A stretch of DNA of 64,000 bases from Hyperoodon ampullatus (lineage: Eukaryota > Chordata > Mammalia > Artiodactyla > Ziphiidae). The position numbers and the translations under genes are program-made. Of the stretch, positions 1 through 12,804 are shown in pieces. How positions within the stretch are numbered: the stretch's first letter is position 1; the number at the start of each line of letters is the position of its first letter. The notes under the pieces are model-generated. The model was not told the DNA's origin, made no database searches, and saw nothing but the letters and a program-made list of their open reading frames with translations. Location of the stretch: NCBI GenBank assembly GCA_949752795.1, contig OX457061.1, positions 40,208,338-40,272,337 on the forward strand, in the 5' to 3' direction.

Positions 1-194
1 TTATATACTCTACGTCTTAAGTATCTCTCATACTACACACTTTTCTATGTTCTTTCATGCATTTAGATTAGGCCTCGATTACTAAAAGATGATCTTCTGT
101 CCTACAGTGTAGTCTTCCTGTTTTCTACTCATTTTCTACACTGCTTATTAGTGATCTTTCTAAAATACAAACCTAATTATATGACTTTTGTGCT

Positions 195-330
195 AAAAAT
201 TCTTCAGTGGCTTCCCATTGCTCTTAGAATATAGTCTGGCGTCCTTACCAATCTTATAAGGTTCTTTCAAATCCATCTACTGCTTGCCTAAACAAGGTGA
301 CAGCCTTGGTCAAATTTACTTTTTTAGCCT
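195..330 (+). repeat. L2 LINE fragment
   Basis: The stretch with 'ttcagtggcttcccattgct', followed by a run about correcting and losing track of a 'ccttaccaatcttataaggt' segment, matches the 3' part of ancient mammalian L2 in sense orientation. It is old and strongly diverged. A second piece of what is probably the same element lies near 1045-1262. Confidence 0.6.
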
Positions 331-752
331 GAAGTCCCCCTAACACTTACCATTTATGATGCTTTTCTTATGAGAAGCCAGAAATTTTATTGTGGTCTAT
401 TGTCCATTAGTAAACCCCAGTCAGAGCTGTGTGCCCTTCTTCCTAAAGATACATTATACATATTGTAGCAGATAGTTGTACTAGTTGGCAAATTCCATTG
501 AGAAATCTCTAGAAGTTATGCTTGATGTTATTTTAATGTTTTTATTACATACTATAGAGAGGCTATCTACCTTATTGAGCCTGACTCAAAGTAATGGAGG
601 TGATTACATGTCACCGCACCCTGTCATTTTTCTCCAGACAAGGTAATAAAAGAGTTAACAACAGCTCCCATTGAAGCAGTTGCCCAAACATGCCAACAGA
701 GGTTAGCTGTAGGTAAGTCTCCCTCTAAGAGAGTGGAGTTCCTGAAAATCTT

Positions 753-855
753 AGGAAGGAAAGGAAGGAAGGAAGGGAGGGAGGGAGGAAGGAAGGAAGG
801 AAGGAAGGAAGGAAGGAAGGAAGGAAGGAAGGAAGGAAGGAAGGAAGAAGAAAAG
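753..855 (+). repeat. (GGAA)n microsatellite
   Basis: About 100 bases of purines only on the + strand, mostly GGAA units with a GGGA-rich interruption near 774-790. The open frames across it, repeating K-E-G-R on + and S-F-L-P on -, are by-products of the repeat and not genes. Length probably varies between individuals. Confidence 0.97.
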
Positions 856-1044
856 AGTGTCTCTGGTGGAGGGATACAAATGATGAGGTCAGAATACAAA
901 AGCACCAGTAGAGTAATCCTTTGGCTGGTCTCTGTCTCTAAATGCCCTAAAATGTTTGTTTTCATGATTAAAAAAGAAGTCAGTGTTGGCCTCTCCCAGA
1001 GAAAGGAGTATTTCCTGATTTGGCAAGATCCTAAAACAGCTCTC

Positions 1045-1262
1045 TTGTTAGTCTGTGCTTTGTCTACTGACAGGTCCTCTTGCCTCAGTCTTCGCACATG
1101 CTGTTCCCTCTACCTGTAACCTTCTGCCTACTGTTCACTTGATGAACCCTCACATGTTGTTCAGGTCTCTTTCTCTGGAAACCTTCCTTGACACCCCAAG
1201 TCTGGATTAAGTGTTCTGCTGAGTCTCCCACACCACAGAACACTTCTCATACTGCAGCTTTA
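1045..1262 (+). repeat. L2 LINE fragment
   Basis: The sequence around 'cacatgctgttccctctacc', 'ttcaggtctctttctctgg' and 'aaaccttccttgacacccc' matches the next part of the L2 3' region in sense orientation. It probably continues the fragment at 195-330, separated by the GGAA tract and other sequence. Confidence 0.65.
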
Positions 1263-1265
1263 GCT

Positions 1266-3261
1266 TAAGTTCATTGACTAAGACTAATTTTACCATTTAA
1301 AATGAAAGGGATTTTAGGAGGTTTTTAAAAGAGAATTGACTAGAGTCATGAGGCATTTCTCCACTCCTGAAACCAATAAAGCCATGAGTTGCCTTTGAAC
1401 CTAATTACAACTTTGAAAAATTTAGGCAGAGCATACCATAAGGTATTCTGTGGAGGAGAGCTAGCCTGCCCCAGTCTAGTTGTGAATGACTTGAATGTGA
1501 ATGCTGGTGTTCATGTTTAATGTGCTTTATTTTGGTATATACTCCAGCTTTAAAGCCAGCCCAGTCTTGTCCCAATACATGACCTGTGCTTGTTTGGCTA
1601 ACTTAATATACCCTACCTGCATTTCCTCCACTTTCAGCCTAAAAGTTTTCTTTGCCCTCTTTAGCACTTAGTCCCTAAATCCCCTCCTGTTAGAATGGAT
1701 ATTTACTTTTATTAACCAGGTGTTTTTCCTCAGGTGGTGTTGTCTAGAACTGTTGTTTCTGAGAGCACTTTTATTTCTATGCTCAGAGGAGTTTAATATC
1801 TTGACATACTGTAATCCAATAAGGATATGTAATTTCCTAATTTATGCTTTACTGGAACCCTATTGGAAAATCCAAATAAATTACCTTTGAATAAGAAAAA
1901 AATACTTAACAAAGATATATGGGTTTGATGTGGAATCTAAAGGAGCAATGAAAAAAAGAGTACATTTCTTTTCAAATATGTTTTTTTCACTTTATCACAG
2001 TCTTCTTTGTCATCCAAAAGACATGACATTTGGGGCCTCTGTCTCTTTTCCATTTTCTAGGCAATGAAGCCTCCTGATATATTAAATCAGTGTGTCTATA
2101 TCATGACCCTTATTTCATTTTAAATTGGAGTGTGATATAGAGGGTTTTCAGTATAATATACAGTAGACTTTAGATAGTTTCAGATTTAACATGTGCAGTT
2201 TTGGCTATTTGCAATTGATTTCAAAAATCTATGAGATGCAGTAAGTTGTAGTTTTGCTGAGACTCATATTTGAGTAATCGATACTGTGAGGCAAGTTTGT
2301 GGGCATGAGGCACTGACTTAGTGAGTAAGCTTAACTCATGCCTCAGAGTCTTCCTTTCAGAGTGACTTTGCTGTCTGCTCATCATAAGAGCTTACACAAT
2401 AGTTCTTATGAAGTACTAATAAAACATTTTTTAAATGGTTTTATAAAGAAAGCCAACTGCTAGTCCTGTTGAAGAAAGAGAAGAGAAAATATTAAGAGCT
2501 AAGAACATGTTGATTCTAGGTGTGAATAGTAAAGTTTTGTATAAATTAAAGATTAGGATGTCTAATTAAATTGTAGTTCTGAACTAAAATGTGAATGAGT
2601 CCATGGTAGTCATCAAGTTAGTGAACCTGTTGCATTGAGTACTGCAGCCAGTGTGAAAGTTGCTCAAGCAAATGAGAAATTGTAGAAGTTGGATAGGTAA
2701 TTAGTTTGTGCTCTGAAGATAGGAAGAAGTCTTCTATTTGTGGAAATATTCTGTAGAAAACCAGGGTCATGGATATAAAATATGAAACATCAAGTATTGA
2801 AGGCACTAGTCAATTTCTAAAAAATAATCTTTAATGAGAGTAAAGGTCCATAATTTTTTTGGGGGGGGCAGAATAAAAAATTATATTTTTGTTATACTGC
2901 ACATAGAAAACAAAGGCTAAATGAATAGTCACCAAACTATAATTAATATGTAGAGGGTGAAATTAGATGATCCTTTTTTCCTTTTAAAGGCCCATAATTT
3001 TAAGACATGAGGTAAATTTCTGAAGGTTATACTCCATTTATAGTAATTATAAAATATTGGCTATATTCCCATGCTGTATAATATATCTTTTCTAACTTTT
3101 TAATTTTATATATAGTAGTTTTACCTCTTAATCCGCTACCCTATTACTGCCCCTTAAAGAATATTTAATAACTATTTTTTCCCTTTCTACCTTTTTATAA
3201 ATTTATTTTACATGGGGCTAATGAGAAATTTACTGCTCAGGCATTCTTCAGTTCATCAATA
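1266..3261. other. AT-rich intronic/flanking sequence, nothing recognised
   Basis: I see no coding exon, RNA gene or repeat family I can name. The short open frame at 2618-2806 (-) has no recognisable domain and is what is expected by chance in AT-rich DNA. Confidence 0.5.
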
Positions 3262-3716
3262 CAGTAAGTCCCCTACATACGAACGAGTTCCATTCCAAGA
3301 GCGCATTTTAAGTTCAATTTGTAAGTCCAGCAAAGTTAGCCTAGGTACCCAACTAACGCAATCAACTATATAGTACTGTACTGTAATAGGTTTATAATAC
3401 TTTTCACACAAATAATACATAAAAAACAAACACGAAAAATAAAGAAAACATTTTTAATCTCACAGTACAGTATCTTGAAAAATACAGTAGTACAGTACAG
3501 CAGCTGACATACAGGGACTGGTATCGAGTGAACAGGCAAGAAGAGTTACTGACTGGAGGAGGGAGAGAAGGTGGGAGATGGTAGAGCTGAAGGATCATCA
3601 GCAATAGGAGACGGAGGGCAAGCTGCAGTTTCACTCATGCCTGACGTTGATGGAACGTACGTGTTTGCATCTTTGAGAGTTTGCAACTTGAAGGTTCGTA
3701 TGTAGGGGACTTACTG
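3262..3716. mobile_element. Tigger-type (TcMar) DNA transposon, non-autonomous
   Basis: The 5' end begins CAGTAAGTCCCCTACATACG and the 3' end finishes CGTATGTAGGGGACTTACTG, an inverted terminal repeat of about 20 bp. TA dinucleotides flank both ends (3260-3261 and 3717-3718), as expected of Tc1/mariner insertion. At 455 bp it is internally deleted and encodes no transposase. The exact family name was not assigned. Confidence 0.85.
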
Positions 3717-3939
3717 TATGTCACAAATGATTGAATATGGCAGTTAGCAACTTCTAATATTAGAGTACTTCTCCAGGGTTCTGAACGTCACACACTGCTT
3801 ATTCATATGCCTCACCACTTGTTTTTGTCTCTGTCATCTTATAGAGTACACTTCTGGTCAATAACATCTTCACCTTCTGGAACTCAAGAGGAAACTTGTC
3901 CCTAGCACTATGATTGGTTTATGCTTCACATTAACTTTG

Positions 3940-4500
3940 CATTACACAAAGAAAATCCCTGTTATCCTCCCAACGCCCCTTGAATCCTTGACCCTCACCC
4001 ATCCCTGGCAACTGCTAATATGCTGTCCCTATGGATTTGCCTATTCTGGGCATTTTGTATAAATGGATTCTTATAATACGTGGCTTTTTGTGTCTTTTTT
4101 CTTTCACTCAGTATAATGTTTTCAGGGTTCCCCATTGTAGTATGTATCAATATTTCATTCCATTTTATGGTTAAATAATATTCTATCATATAGATATACC
4201 ATATTTTATCCATTCATCAGTTGATGGATATTTGGGTTGCTTCCACTTTTTGACTATTATGAATAATGCTGATAGGAATATATGTATACAAATTTTTGTT
4301 TGAATACCTGTTTTTTATTTTCTTGGGCCTATACCCAGGAGTAGAATTTCTGGGTCATATGGTATTGCTATGTTTAACTTTTTGAGGAGCTGCCAAACTG
4401 TTTTCCACAATTTGCCGCACCATTTTACATTCTCACCAGCAGTGTATGAGGATTCCAGTTTCTCCACAACCCATCAGCACTTGTTATTGTTTTTTTGTAT
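3940..4500 (-). mobile_element. Old L1 fragment, ORF2 C-terminus and 3' UTR, antisense
   Basis: The reverse strand at 3995-4213 encodes a decayed L1 ORF2 C-terminus (WYIYMIEYYLTIKWNEI is visible). The + strand carries the usual antisense phrases such as 'gagtagaatttctgggtcat' and 'ttttccacaatttgccgcac'. It is too diverged to be active. Confidence 0.8.
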
Positions 4501-4524
4501 CACTAGTTTACAAATGATTTTTTA

Positions 4525-4855
4525 AAAATTTAACTATTTACAATTGATTTAAAATACTGTGTTAATTTTCAGTGTACAGCTTCAGATTCTTCTTCATTAT
4601 AGGTTATCACAAGATACTGAATATAGTTCCATGTGCTATACAGTAAATCCTTGTTGTTTCATCTATTTTATATACAGTCGTGTGTATCTGTTAATCCCAT
4701 ACTCCCAATTTATCCCTCCCCCTCCCTTTTCCCTGTGGGTAACCATAAGTTTGTTTTCTATGTCTGTTTCTGTTTTGTAAATAAGTTGACTTGTATTATT
4801 CTTTTAGGTTTCATGTAAATGATATCATACTTTGTCTTTCTCTGCCTGGCTATAG
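4525..4855 (-). mobile_element. Cetartiodactyl L1 3' UTR fragment, antisense
   Basis: The run from 'acaattgatttaaaatactg' through 'tatagttccatgtgctatac' to the pyrimidine-rich 'ttatccctccccctccc' is the antisense of the L1 3' UTR found again at 31485, 38596 and 39310. It is severely 5'-truncated and has no ORF2 part. Confidence 0.75.
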
Positions 4856-5144
4856 ATGGTTTTGATTGGTACAACAATTAACGTCTGAAAGAGTCATTTA
4901 AAACATTTAGTTATGTTTTGCTCTGTAATATACTTTATTGGTTTTGACAAAGATCTCAAGATCATATTTCTTATATAAGGTCTTTTATAGTTAGGAACTT
5001 TAATTTATAACAGATTCATAACTGGGTTATAAACTTTTCTTGAACAGTTTCTTCTGAGTAATAATCTAGTATTTCTTCCTTTTTGCTCTTATTTGGATTC
5101 TTTTTTTTTTTTCCTAACTTCTTGAGGTACCTAACTTATTAATT

Positions 5145-6590
5145 AAAATTTTTTTCACTGTGGTAAAATATACCTAACATAAAAGTTATGTAACGTATAA
5201 AATATACACAAAATAAAAGTTTCATTGTATGTATATATCACAATTTATGTGTCTGTTCATCTGTTGTTGGACATTTGGGTTGTTTCCACCTTTTGACTAT
5301 TGTGAACAATGCTGATGTGAACATGGGTGTACATGTTCCGGTCTCTGCTTTCAATTCTTTTGGATATATACCCAGAGGTGGAATTGCTGGATCATATATG
5401 GTAATTCTGTTTAATTTTTAAAGGAACATTCTTATACTGTTTTCCACAGTGTTTGCATCATGATACATTCATTCCAGCAATGCCCAAGGGTTCCGATTTC
5501 TCTACAGTTTCACTAGCACTTATTTTCTGTTTTGTTTGTTTGTTTTGATGATAGCCATCCTAATGGGTGTGAAGAGATATCTCATGGTGGTTATGGTGGT
5601 TTTGATTTACATTTCCCTAATGATTAGTGATGTTGACTCTCTTTTCATGTGCTTATTGGCCATTTGTATATCTTATTGGGGTTATGTCTATTCAAGACCT
5701 TTGCCCATTTTTTAATCAAGTTGTTTTTGTTTTTTGTTGTTGAGTCATAGGACTTCTTTATATATTCTCCATATTAACTCATCAGAAATATGATTTCCAA
5801 ATTTTTTTTTCTCATTCTCTGTGTTCTTTTCACTCTTCATAGTGTCCTTTAATGCATAAAAGTTTAAAATTTTTATGAAGTTCAATCTCTTTTTCTTTTG
5901 ACACCTGTACTTTTGATGTCATATCTAAGAAAACATTACCAAGTCCAGTGTCATGAAGCTTTCCCCCTATGTTTTCTTCTAAGAGTTGTATAGTTTTAGC
6001 ACTTATATTAAGATCTTTGTTCCATTTTGAGTTAATTTTGTATATGGTATAAGGTTAGAGTACATTAATTTTTAAGCCTTTAAAAAATGTACACAGTTAC
6101 AGCTATACATGCTTTAATTATGTCCCACTTGTTTTGTTTGTGGAACTATTCCATTTCTTCTTGGAGTTTTGCCAGTTTTTGCTTTATGTTTCACTTTATA
6201 GTATCAAATATAGTTTGATACTATATTGTTTGATGACTACAAATTTAAAATTATTATAACATACTGGTGAATTGAATTTTGTCATTGTGAAGTGAACCTC
6301 TGTCTCTAGTAATGATTTTTGCTCTAAAGCCTATTTTGTTTAATAGAAATCACTACACCAACCTTATTTTTGTCAATGTTTGTATCCATACTCAGCCATT
6401 CTTTATCCTTACGTTTCACCTGTCACGCTGATAAACATTGTATGTTTGGATAATCCAATTTGATCATCTTTTTCAAACTAGATCATTTTAGTATATTTAC
6501 ATTTGGTGTGACCAATGCTAAATCAGTCTTTTATTTCCTTCCTTCTTTGAACCCCAGCTATTCTGCATTCCATTTTCTCTCCTTTCTAGC
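5145..6590 (-). mobile_element. Old L1M fragment, antisense
   Basis: Antisense L1 3' and ORF2 C-terminal sequence runs from about 5145 ('actgtggtaaaatatacct') past 'tacccagaggtggaattgct' and 'gatgatagccatcctaatgg'. From about 6060 it becomes less regular and resembles older L1 endonuclease-region sequence ('ctctagtaatgatttttgct'). The reading frame is broken throughout. A CHR-1 SINE inserted at its right side. Confidence 0.7.
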
Positions 6591-6594
6591 ATTC

Positions 6595-6807
6595 TTTTTT
6601 TTTTTTTTTTTTTTGCGGTACGTGGGCCTCCCACCACCGCGGCCTCTCCCGTCGCGGAGCACAGGCTCCAGACGCGCAGGCCCAGCGGCCATGGCCCACG
6701 GGCCCAGCTGCTCTGCGGCATAAGGGACCCTCCCGGACCGGGGCATGAACCCGCGTCCCCTGCACCGGCAGGCGGACCCCCAACCACTGCGCCACCAGGG
6801 AAACCCC
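6595..6807 (-). mobile_element. CHR-1 type SINE (copy 1)
   Basis: A tRNA-derived SINE in reverse orientation: poly-T, then 'gcggtacgtgggcctc', ending 'caccagggaaacccc'. On its own strand it starts with the tRNA-like head, with a B-box-like GGTTCATGCCC. The target-site duplication is 'gcattctttt' on both sides. The overlapping open frames on both strands are SINE sequence, not genes. Confidence 0.93.
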
Positions 6808-8331
6808 TCTTGCATTCTTTTTGATTGATAATTAAAAAAAATCATTACATAGTTTATTTCTGTTAGTTTCAAAATTACATACTCTATGTCTGTTCTTTTA
6901 ATGGTTATCCTCAAAATTCTCTTCCCTGTATCTTTTCTCCACTTCCCTAACAGTTTACCTTCCAAATAAACTACTTCTAGGGAACCCAAAATAAGGCATT
7001 TATCGTTCTTGGCATTAATTAGAGTTCTAAGATCTGTGGATTAATGTGCATATTGGTGATGGAAAGATACAGTTGGAAGATGTTCAGTTTCCTTAATGGT
7101 AATAGATTTGGAAATCTGTGGATCAAGCCCCCTTAGTAGTTCTCATGAGTTTTTTTTACATTTTTGGTCATTTAGCACCCCTAATGCTTGAATGTTATTG
7201 TTCTGGAACCCAGTGACATGCCTACCCACTCAATAGGTAGAAGTAATAGATACACAGCAATCCCCACACATTCTTCAGAGTTTACTGCAAGATTGGATGG
7301 ACATGAAGACCAGTTTTCTGGAAGCATTCTCTCAGCAGGCCTAAACTTAAGACATGTCCAAGCATGTTCTGAAATCTGTGTGCTACAGTTAAGGTTAAAA
7401 TTAAATTTTTTAAAAATTTGAGAATAGAGAATTTTGAATATTGGAATTTATATGAATTCTGTGGAGAAAAATGATTTAGGAATTTTAGCATGATCAGAAG
7501 CTTTAACTATAGATATTAACACATGAAATTATTACTACCCTGTGAAATACAGGTGTAAAAGACAACTGCCCTTTTATGGTGTGCTCTGTTTATAATATAC
7601 TTATGTATATTTTGTCAGGGTTCAGTTGTATAGTTTTTAGGTTCCTACTCCAACCAGTGGAAATGCAAACACTCAGTGATTGTGTGAAAACCATACCCAT
7701 TAATTTATGTATACCTCAGTGGCAGGAGATACATAGTGCTATATATAGGAATTATATATGCTTCTGAGCATTTACCGCACCAGACTTTTTAAAGGTTCAG
7801 AAAATTAAAAAAAGAAAGGCTGAATCCCACGTAGGACCTTTGACAAACTGTAAAAGACACATTAGTGAAATATAAAAGGAGAAACTATAGATTGAAATGA
7901 AACTCTTAGAGGAACAGAAAACAGTGAAGAAAGAGAAATGTGATTGGAAATAAGAAAAAGAATAAAGTGCTATAATGCTAATCAAGTAGAAGCACTGGAT
8001 GCAAATACTCAACAAACTAATCAAGGTGGAAGAGCATAGGAAATTTGTGTCCTGGCAAGAGCTTGATAATGCAAGATATTAATGCAGCACCAGCTTTAAA
8101 CACTGAATCCATGTACTACGTGTTATAACTATTACCTATTATGAGAACATTTAAAAGGACATTTACATAAAACACGGACACCTGTATGAGAGTGCAGTTT
8201 GCCAGGGGAGCTTGTATCAGGGCATGCTAAGATGAAGCAATGACCTTGAAATGGTCCAGTGGTTTTCAAGTACATGGGCAGATAAATAAAATACATCAAT
8301 GTCTTATTTATAACTATTAAAAGCTGTTGGA
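6808..8331. other. Intronic/flanking sequence, nothing recognised
   Basis: AT-rich sequence with short chance open frames only (for example 7188-7421 + and 7797-8024 -). None has a recognisable domain or splice context. Confidence 0.45.
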
Positions 8332-8430
8332 TGGGAATATATGTATAACTGATTTACTTTGTTATAAAGCAGAAACTAACACACCATTGTAAAGCAATTA
8401 TACTCCAATAAAGATGTTTAAAAAAAAAGA
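8332..8430 (+). mobile_element. Short L1 3' end, sense
   Basis: About 100 bp matching the extreme 3' end of cetartiodactyl L1, with 'aagcaattatactccaataa' as poly(A) signal followed by an A-rich tail. The flanks share 'ctgttgga' (8324-8331 and 8432-8439), which marks a retrotransposed, heavily 5'-truncated copy. It is one of few sense-oriented L1 pieces here. Confidence 0.85.
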
Positions 8431-8439
8431 TCTGTTGGA

Positions 8440-9584
8440 GAAAATAATTCCATACCAAGTTTAATTTTCTCTTATTATGGTCTTAGTAAAGACACGTCAT
8501 CTTACATAAAAAAGACACGATCACTTGGACAATGAAATTGTAAATAAAACCCTACTTTGAAAATTATTCTTCCTTGTTGAAACATTAGCCTTTGTTGTAG
8601 AGAAAGCACAAATGTTTTTAGATAAAAAAGAAACAATTTTTAATCCCATTCATTAATGTTAAATGCCAAACATTTTACTTCTGTCACATACCCTGTTCTA
8701 ATACGTACATAGATTATCAGGAACTGGGGACATGAATTTTCTACAACTGAGGACATGAATTTAGAAATTAAATTTCAGAGCTCTTGAGAGAAATTGTGTA
8801 TTGGACTTGGAAAGATAGGGAAACCTTATCAGCTAGAAAAACTGATTTTACTACTGTATAGCCATGGTAAAAACATCTATACCAAATCCCTTATCTTGGA
8901 TATGTGTCTTGAATTTTGATTTAAGAGAGTAAAAGCACATTTTTATTCAGGAACAAGCATATTGCAGGTAACAGCTTCTGTCTACAAATGCCTGCCTTTT
9001 TGTTATAGACAAAAAAGATTTTCTAGTTTAACTTTTTGAGGGCAATTTGAATAGTTTCCATCTTGGAAATTATGCAATTTAATGGTGATGAGGTGGTCAG
9101 AGGGAAGTGTTCAGTTTATTCAGCATCATCAGATTGATTTGACAAAAGGAGTTCTTTTAACTGTGTGGAAAACATTTTGCTCCCTTTATCCTTTGGCAGA
9201 GGCAGACATTGTCTGTCTGTGGTTTCCCCACAGAAGTTTGGGTGGGTAGAAATGGGATGTGTAAATAGAAACAGCAGACAGAGAGATTGCCTCTGACAGT
9301 TGGAAGGACCCACTGAGAATTTAGAATGAGACAGTTGACCCTGATGATGTGGGATGGGACGGGGTTGTTAGAGAGATTTGAGAGAAGAATTAAGTAATTT
9401 GAATGTAAATGAGGAATGCAAATGCTCAGAATAAAATGGTAATTTCTCCTTAAGAAATAAGCCAAAAATTTTAGGTCAAGGTCCCCGAAAAACTTTTCTT
9501 TTGTTATGGATAAAAACAAACAAAAGTTACTTTTTATATTCAGCCTTCTTTCCTTTTGTGACATGGCATCAGTGATTGTGATGT
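8440..9584. other. Intronic/flanking sequence, nothing recognised
   Basis: No exon, RNA gene or nameable repeat seen. The overlapping reverse-strand frames at 9116-9313 and 9157-9564 have no recognisable domain. Confidence 0.45.
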
Positions 9585-9800
9585 GGATGAGTACTTGATC
9601 TGTTCCTCAGTGAAAGGTTCTGTCTCACAAGATACATGACCTTGGGCAAAAAATTTCATCTCTCTTTGCCTCAGTTTCCTCATCTATAGAATGGGATTGT
9701 GGAGATTAATTGAGGTATATCAAAAGAGCTTATAGCTGTGGGCATAAAATAAGCACTGTTTAAGTGTTAGCTGCTATAATAATAATCATCGTCATCATTT
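9585..9800 (+). repeat. MIR SINE
   Basis: The phrase 'catgaccttgggcaaaaaat' followed by 'gcctcagtttcctcatctat' and 'agaatgggattgtggagat' is the MIR core and 3' region in sense orientation. Old and diverged. Confidence 0.85.
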
Positions 9801-10949
9801 TTATATCAATAGATTAAGAAAGTCTCTTGAAGAGGAAGTTACTTCTTCTTCTAATAACCTAAGTATATTTGATGTATTTTTATAGAAATGAATTAGGAAT
9901 GAATTAATTGTTCAGTGTTTAAGGTAATTTGTAATATGTCCATGTTACCTTTGAAAAATTAACTTTTGAAAAATGTAAGTATTTTCTTAGCATTTTTCCT
10001 AATTAAAACATGAGCCAGTAAATGTCACATAAAAAAAATACAGCCATGTGAAGCCATTTAGTGTAGGGGCAAAGAACTCTACACACCCCAGTGTGCCCTA
10101 AGGGCATTATTATATTACGGAGCTACACAGCAATTCTTAATGGTGGCCAGCCCCAAAGTCATCCAGATTTTCAGATGTGCTTTTAAAAAGACATGGAATT
10201 GTATATCTGCTTTCGAAAAAGATCTCCATCTTGAATACATATAGCAAGTTTTGGCACTTAAAATTCCTCTGCGATTTTAGCAACCTCTGTCAGGTTTAGT
10301 GTATTCTTAGGTGCATTGAAATGAAAGATTCATGTATTTTTTTCACAGTCTTAAAGTTAGCATGAGAGAAACAAAGCCCTTAATCTTCCTTCCAGACTTT
10401 CATACTCCTCTTATCTTTTGTAATATTGTCTGTCCATAATGTGTAATAGGGTAATGATGGCTTGAAGCTGTCTTGTCTTTATTTTTGTTTTGTTTTGCTT
10501 AACCTATGCAATTGGTCAGGTTTTTGTTGTTGTGTTAAGTTTGTTTTGTTTTCTTGTACAATACTGCCATGGAGTCAACAAATTCTCTTACCTGTGACAA
10601 ATAAAGTGGAAGATGGATGATAATTAAGATTTTTGTATTTAACTACTAAAGCTATTAATTTAGGACTCTTAGAAGTAATAGCAAACATAATCTATTCAGA
10701 GATGGGTTAAGAACTGCACAGTAGGTGTTCAGGTAAATGTGTATTGAATGATAAATAAATGAATCACATCTAGATGTGACCGTTCTCAGAAGAAAGCAAT
10801 ACCTCTCCCACTTTTCTTCTCAGAAGCAAGGAAACCTTTCCTGATGTCTCCTTGTATCTCCTTGGCCAGGGTATAGTCACAACAGGGGAGTGGGATTACC
10901 CTGATAGACTTAGGTGGAATAAGTGTTTTGGGTAAAGCACAAAGATGAC
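9801..10949. other. Intronic/flanking sequence, nothing recognised
   Basis: AT-rich, with TTTTG-rich patches near 10480-10550. No exon or repeat family could be named. The reverse frame at 10786-11034 runs into the L1M fragment and looks spurious. Confidence 0.4.
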
Positions 10950-11570
10950 TGTACTGATTATAAAAATAATACACAATTATCATAGGAAATTTGGAAAATA
11001 ATGAAAAGTATAATTCAGAAAATAAAAACATCACACAAAGATAACTGTTGTTAACATTGCAGTGTTCGCTTTTCAGTTTTTGGTTGTATATGGATATATG
11101 TTGTGTGTGTAAAAGAAAATTGCAATCATATTGTATATAGTGTTTTAGAGTCTTAAATTTAGCAGTCTAACACAAGCATTTTTCCATGCCATTAAATCAC
11201 GTTCATCTAAAATGAGACAGGAGTTCATTGGTTCCTTCATATGGCTATATTACAAATTAATTAATTGCTTGTTGTTGGAAATTTAGATAGTGGTTTTTTA
11301 CTGTTGTAAATATGCAGTGAACATCATTTTATATCAGTCATTGCTTACGCCTCTGGTTATTTCCTTAGGCTCAGTTCCTAGAAGTCCAGAAAACTTGTGT
11401 CAGTTACACTCCCATAAACCTGTATATGAGTGACTATTTAACTGTATTCTTGCCAACACTGGGAATTATTTTTTAATTGCTAATTTTATAGGCAAAAAGT
11501 GGTATTCTTTTGTTTTTTTGTTTTTTGTTTTGGATTACCAGTGTAATGGAATACTTTTTCATTTAGTCAA
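10950..11570 (-). mobile_element. Old L1M fragment, antisense
   Basis: The phrases 'tttttccatgccattaaatc', 'cctagaagtccagaaaactt', 'tgccaacactgggaattatt' and 'ataggcaaaaagtggtattc' follow the order of the antisense 3' region of ancient L1M elements. Very diverged, no open frame. Confidence 0.6.
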
Positions 11571-11998
11571 GCAATCCAGATATCAGTTGAATGAAAGAAT
11601 AAATGTATGTTTCTTGATGTGATCTCCTTTACGTGGCATCATTATTTTTACTTTAATATGATATACATAAAGAACATAACATTGTAGTTTCTCAGAGCCA
11701 ACTCTGATTGGGTGAGTTATTTCATCCTTCCTGGTGCTCCTAATTACATATAAACTTCATCTTTGATACTGACTGAAAAATAAATTGTTTCTTTTCAGAT
11801 TCTTTTATGTTATTTAGTAAATATCTGTGACTCTTACTCACATTTCTTTGCTTTGACAACATAGCATTTTATTTATCTTCACTTTCTCCCAGGTATAAAA
11901 ACCTTTTTATATAGGAGGAATTTTAAATTATGTCCTTTCTAAGCTTTCCTTCTCACTCCATAGATCAGATTCCTTTTTCTTTTTCTTTTTTTTAATTG

Positions 11999-12040
11999 TA
12001 TGAGTGTGTGTGTATGTGTGTGTATGTGTGTGTTTGTGTA
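11999..12040 (+). repeat. (TG)n-type microsatellite
   Basis: TGTGTGTG blocks interrupted by TATG and TTTG. Probably a decayed dinucleotide repeat. Confidence 0.9.
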
Positions 12041-12094
12041 ATCTCAGAGCTCAAGTAAATGATATTTTCCTGTGTTATTTATTAATAGTTACAA

Positions 12095-12250
12095 CTCTAC
12101 TTATTGTTAACATTTATCTCATTTAATCTACTTTTTGGTTCTAGGAGATTGGTATCATTACCCCTTTCTTTTAGAGAGAGGTGAAATATTTTAAGGCACA
12201 CAGCTAATAGTGGTAGAGCTAGATCGGAACCCAGTTTGCTATTAATGTGT
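12095..12250 (-). repeat. MIR SINE, antisense
   Basis: Antisense MIR pattern: 'aacatttatctcatttaatc', then 'ggtatcattacccctttctt', then 'cacacagctaatagtggtag' and 'cggaacccag'. Confidence 0.75.
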
Positions 12251-12804
12251 TTGGATTTCACATAATAAACTGTACTGTGTTTGGTCTTACACGTAAAAGG
12301 AGACCGAACTGAAGTTTCCCAGTTATGCTGAGAAATTTACAGTTTATTTAAATTTGTTTCTTGCTTTCAAGTAGACTCTTCTCGCTATTATTTTCAGCTA
12401 GAAAAATAAAAGGCCTCAAATATAATTTAATATAACCATTAAGAACCATACCACTTTTACAGTCATTTTTGTTGTAAACTAGTGTTTATACAACCCATGA
12501 CTTGACAGCAGACCAAACCATCTTATATTACCATATTTTGAATGTAGCAGGAAAACTGGCTTAGCAAAATCTTGAAACTTCTGACTCTAATATTTGTGGT
12601 ATAGTAAAACAAACAACTTTGTGGCTTTCAGGTTTGTGTGGTGCAGCCTGTCCAAGGCATTGATGCTTATTCTCACTGTTGGCTCCCTTGCTTTCATGAG
12701 CACTTTTGCTGACAGGCATTTAGATTCACCAAGAGAGATTATCTCTACCTAGTGGAGAAATCTTGGAGAAAGCCATCATAGTCTTTTTATTAGAAATGCC
12801 ATAA

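Noticed and set aside
733..1119. 128-codon + frame and 157-codon - frame with repeating K-E-G-R or S-F-L-P
   Set aside because: They are translations of the GGAA microsatellite extended into neighbouring non-coding sequence.
6460..6989. Several overlapping frames of 69-143 codons on both strands
   Set aside because: They coincide with CHR-1 SINE copy 1. The same translated sequences recur at every other CHR-1 copy.
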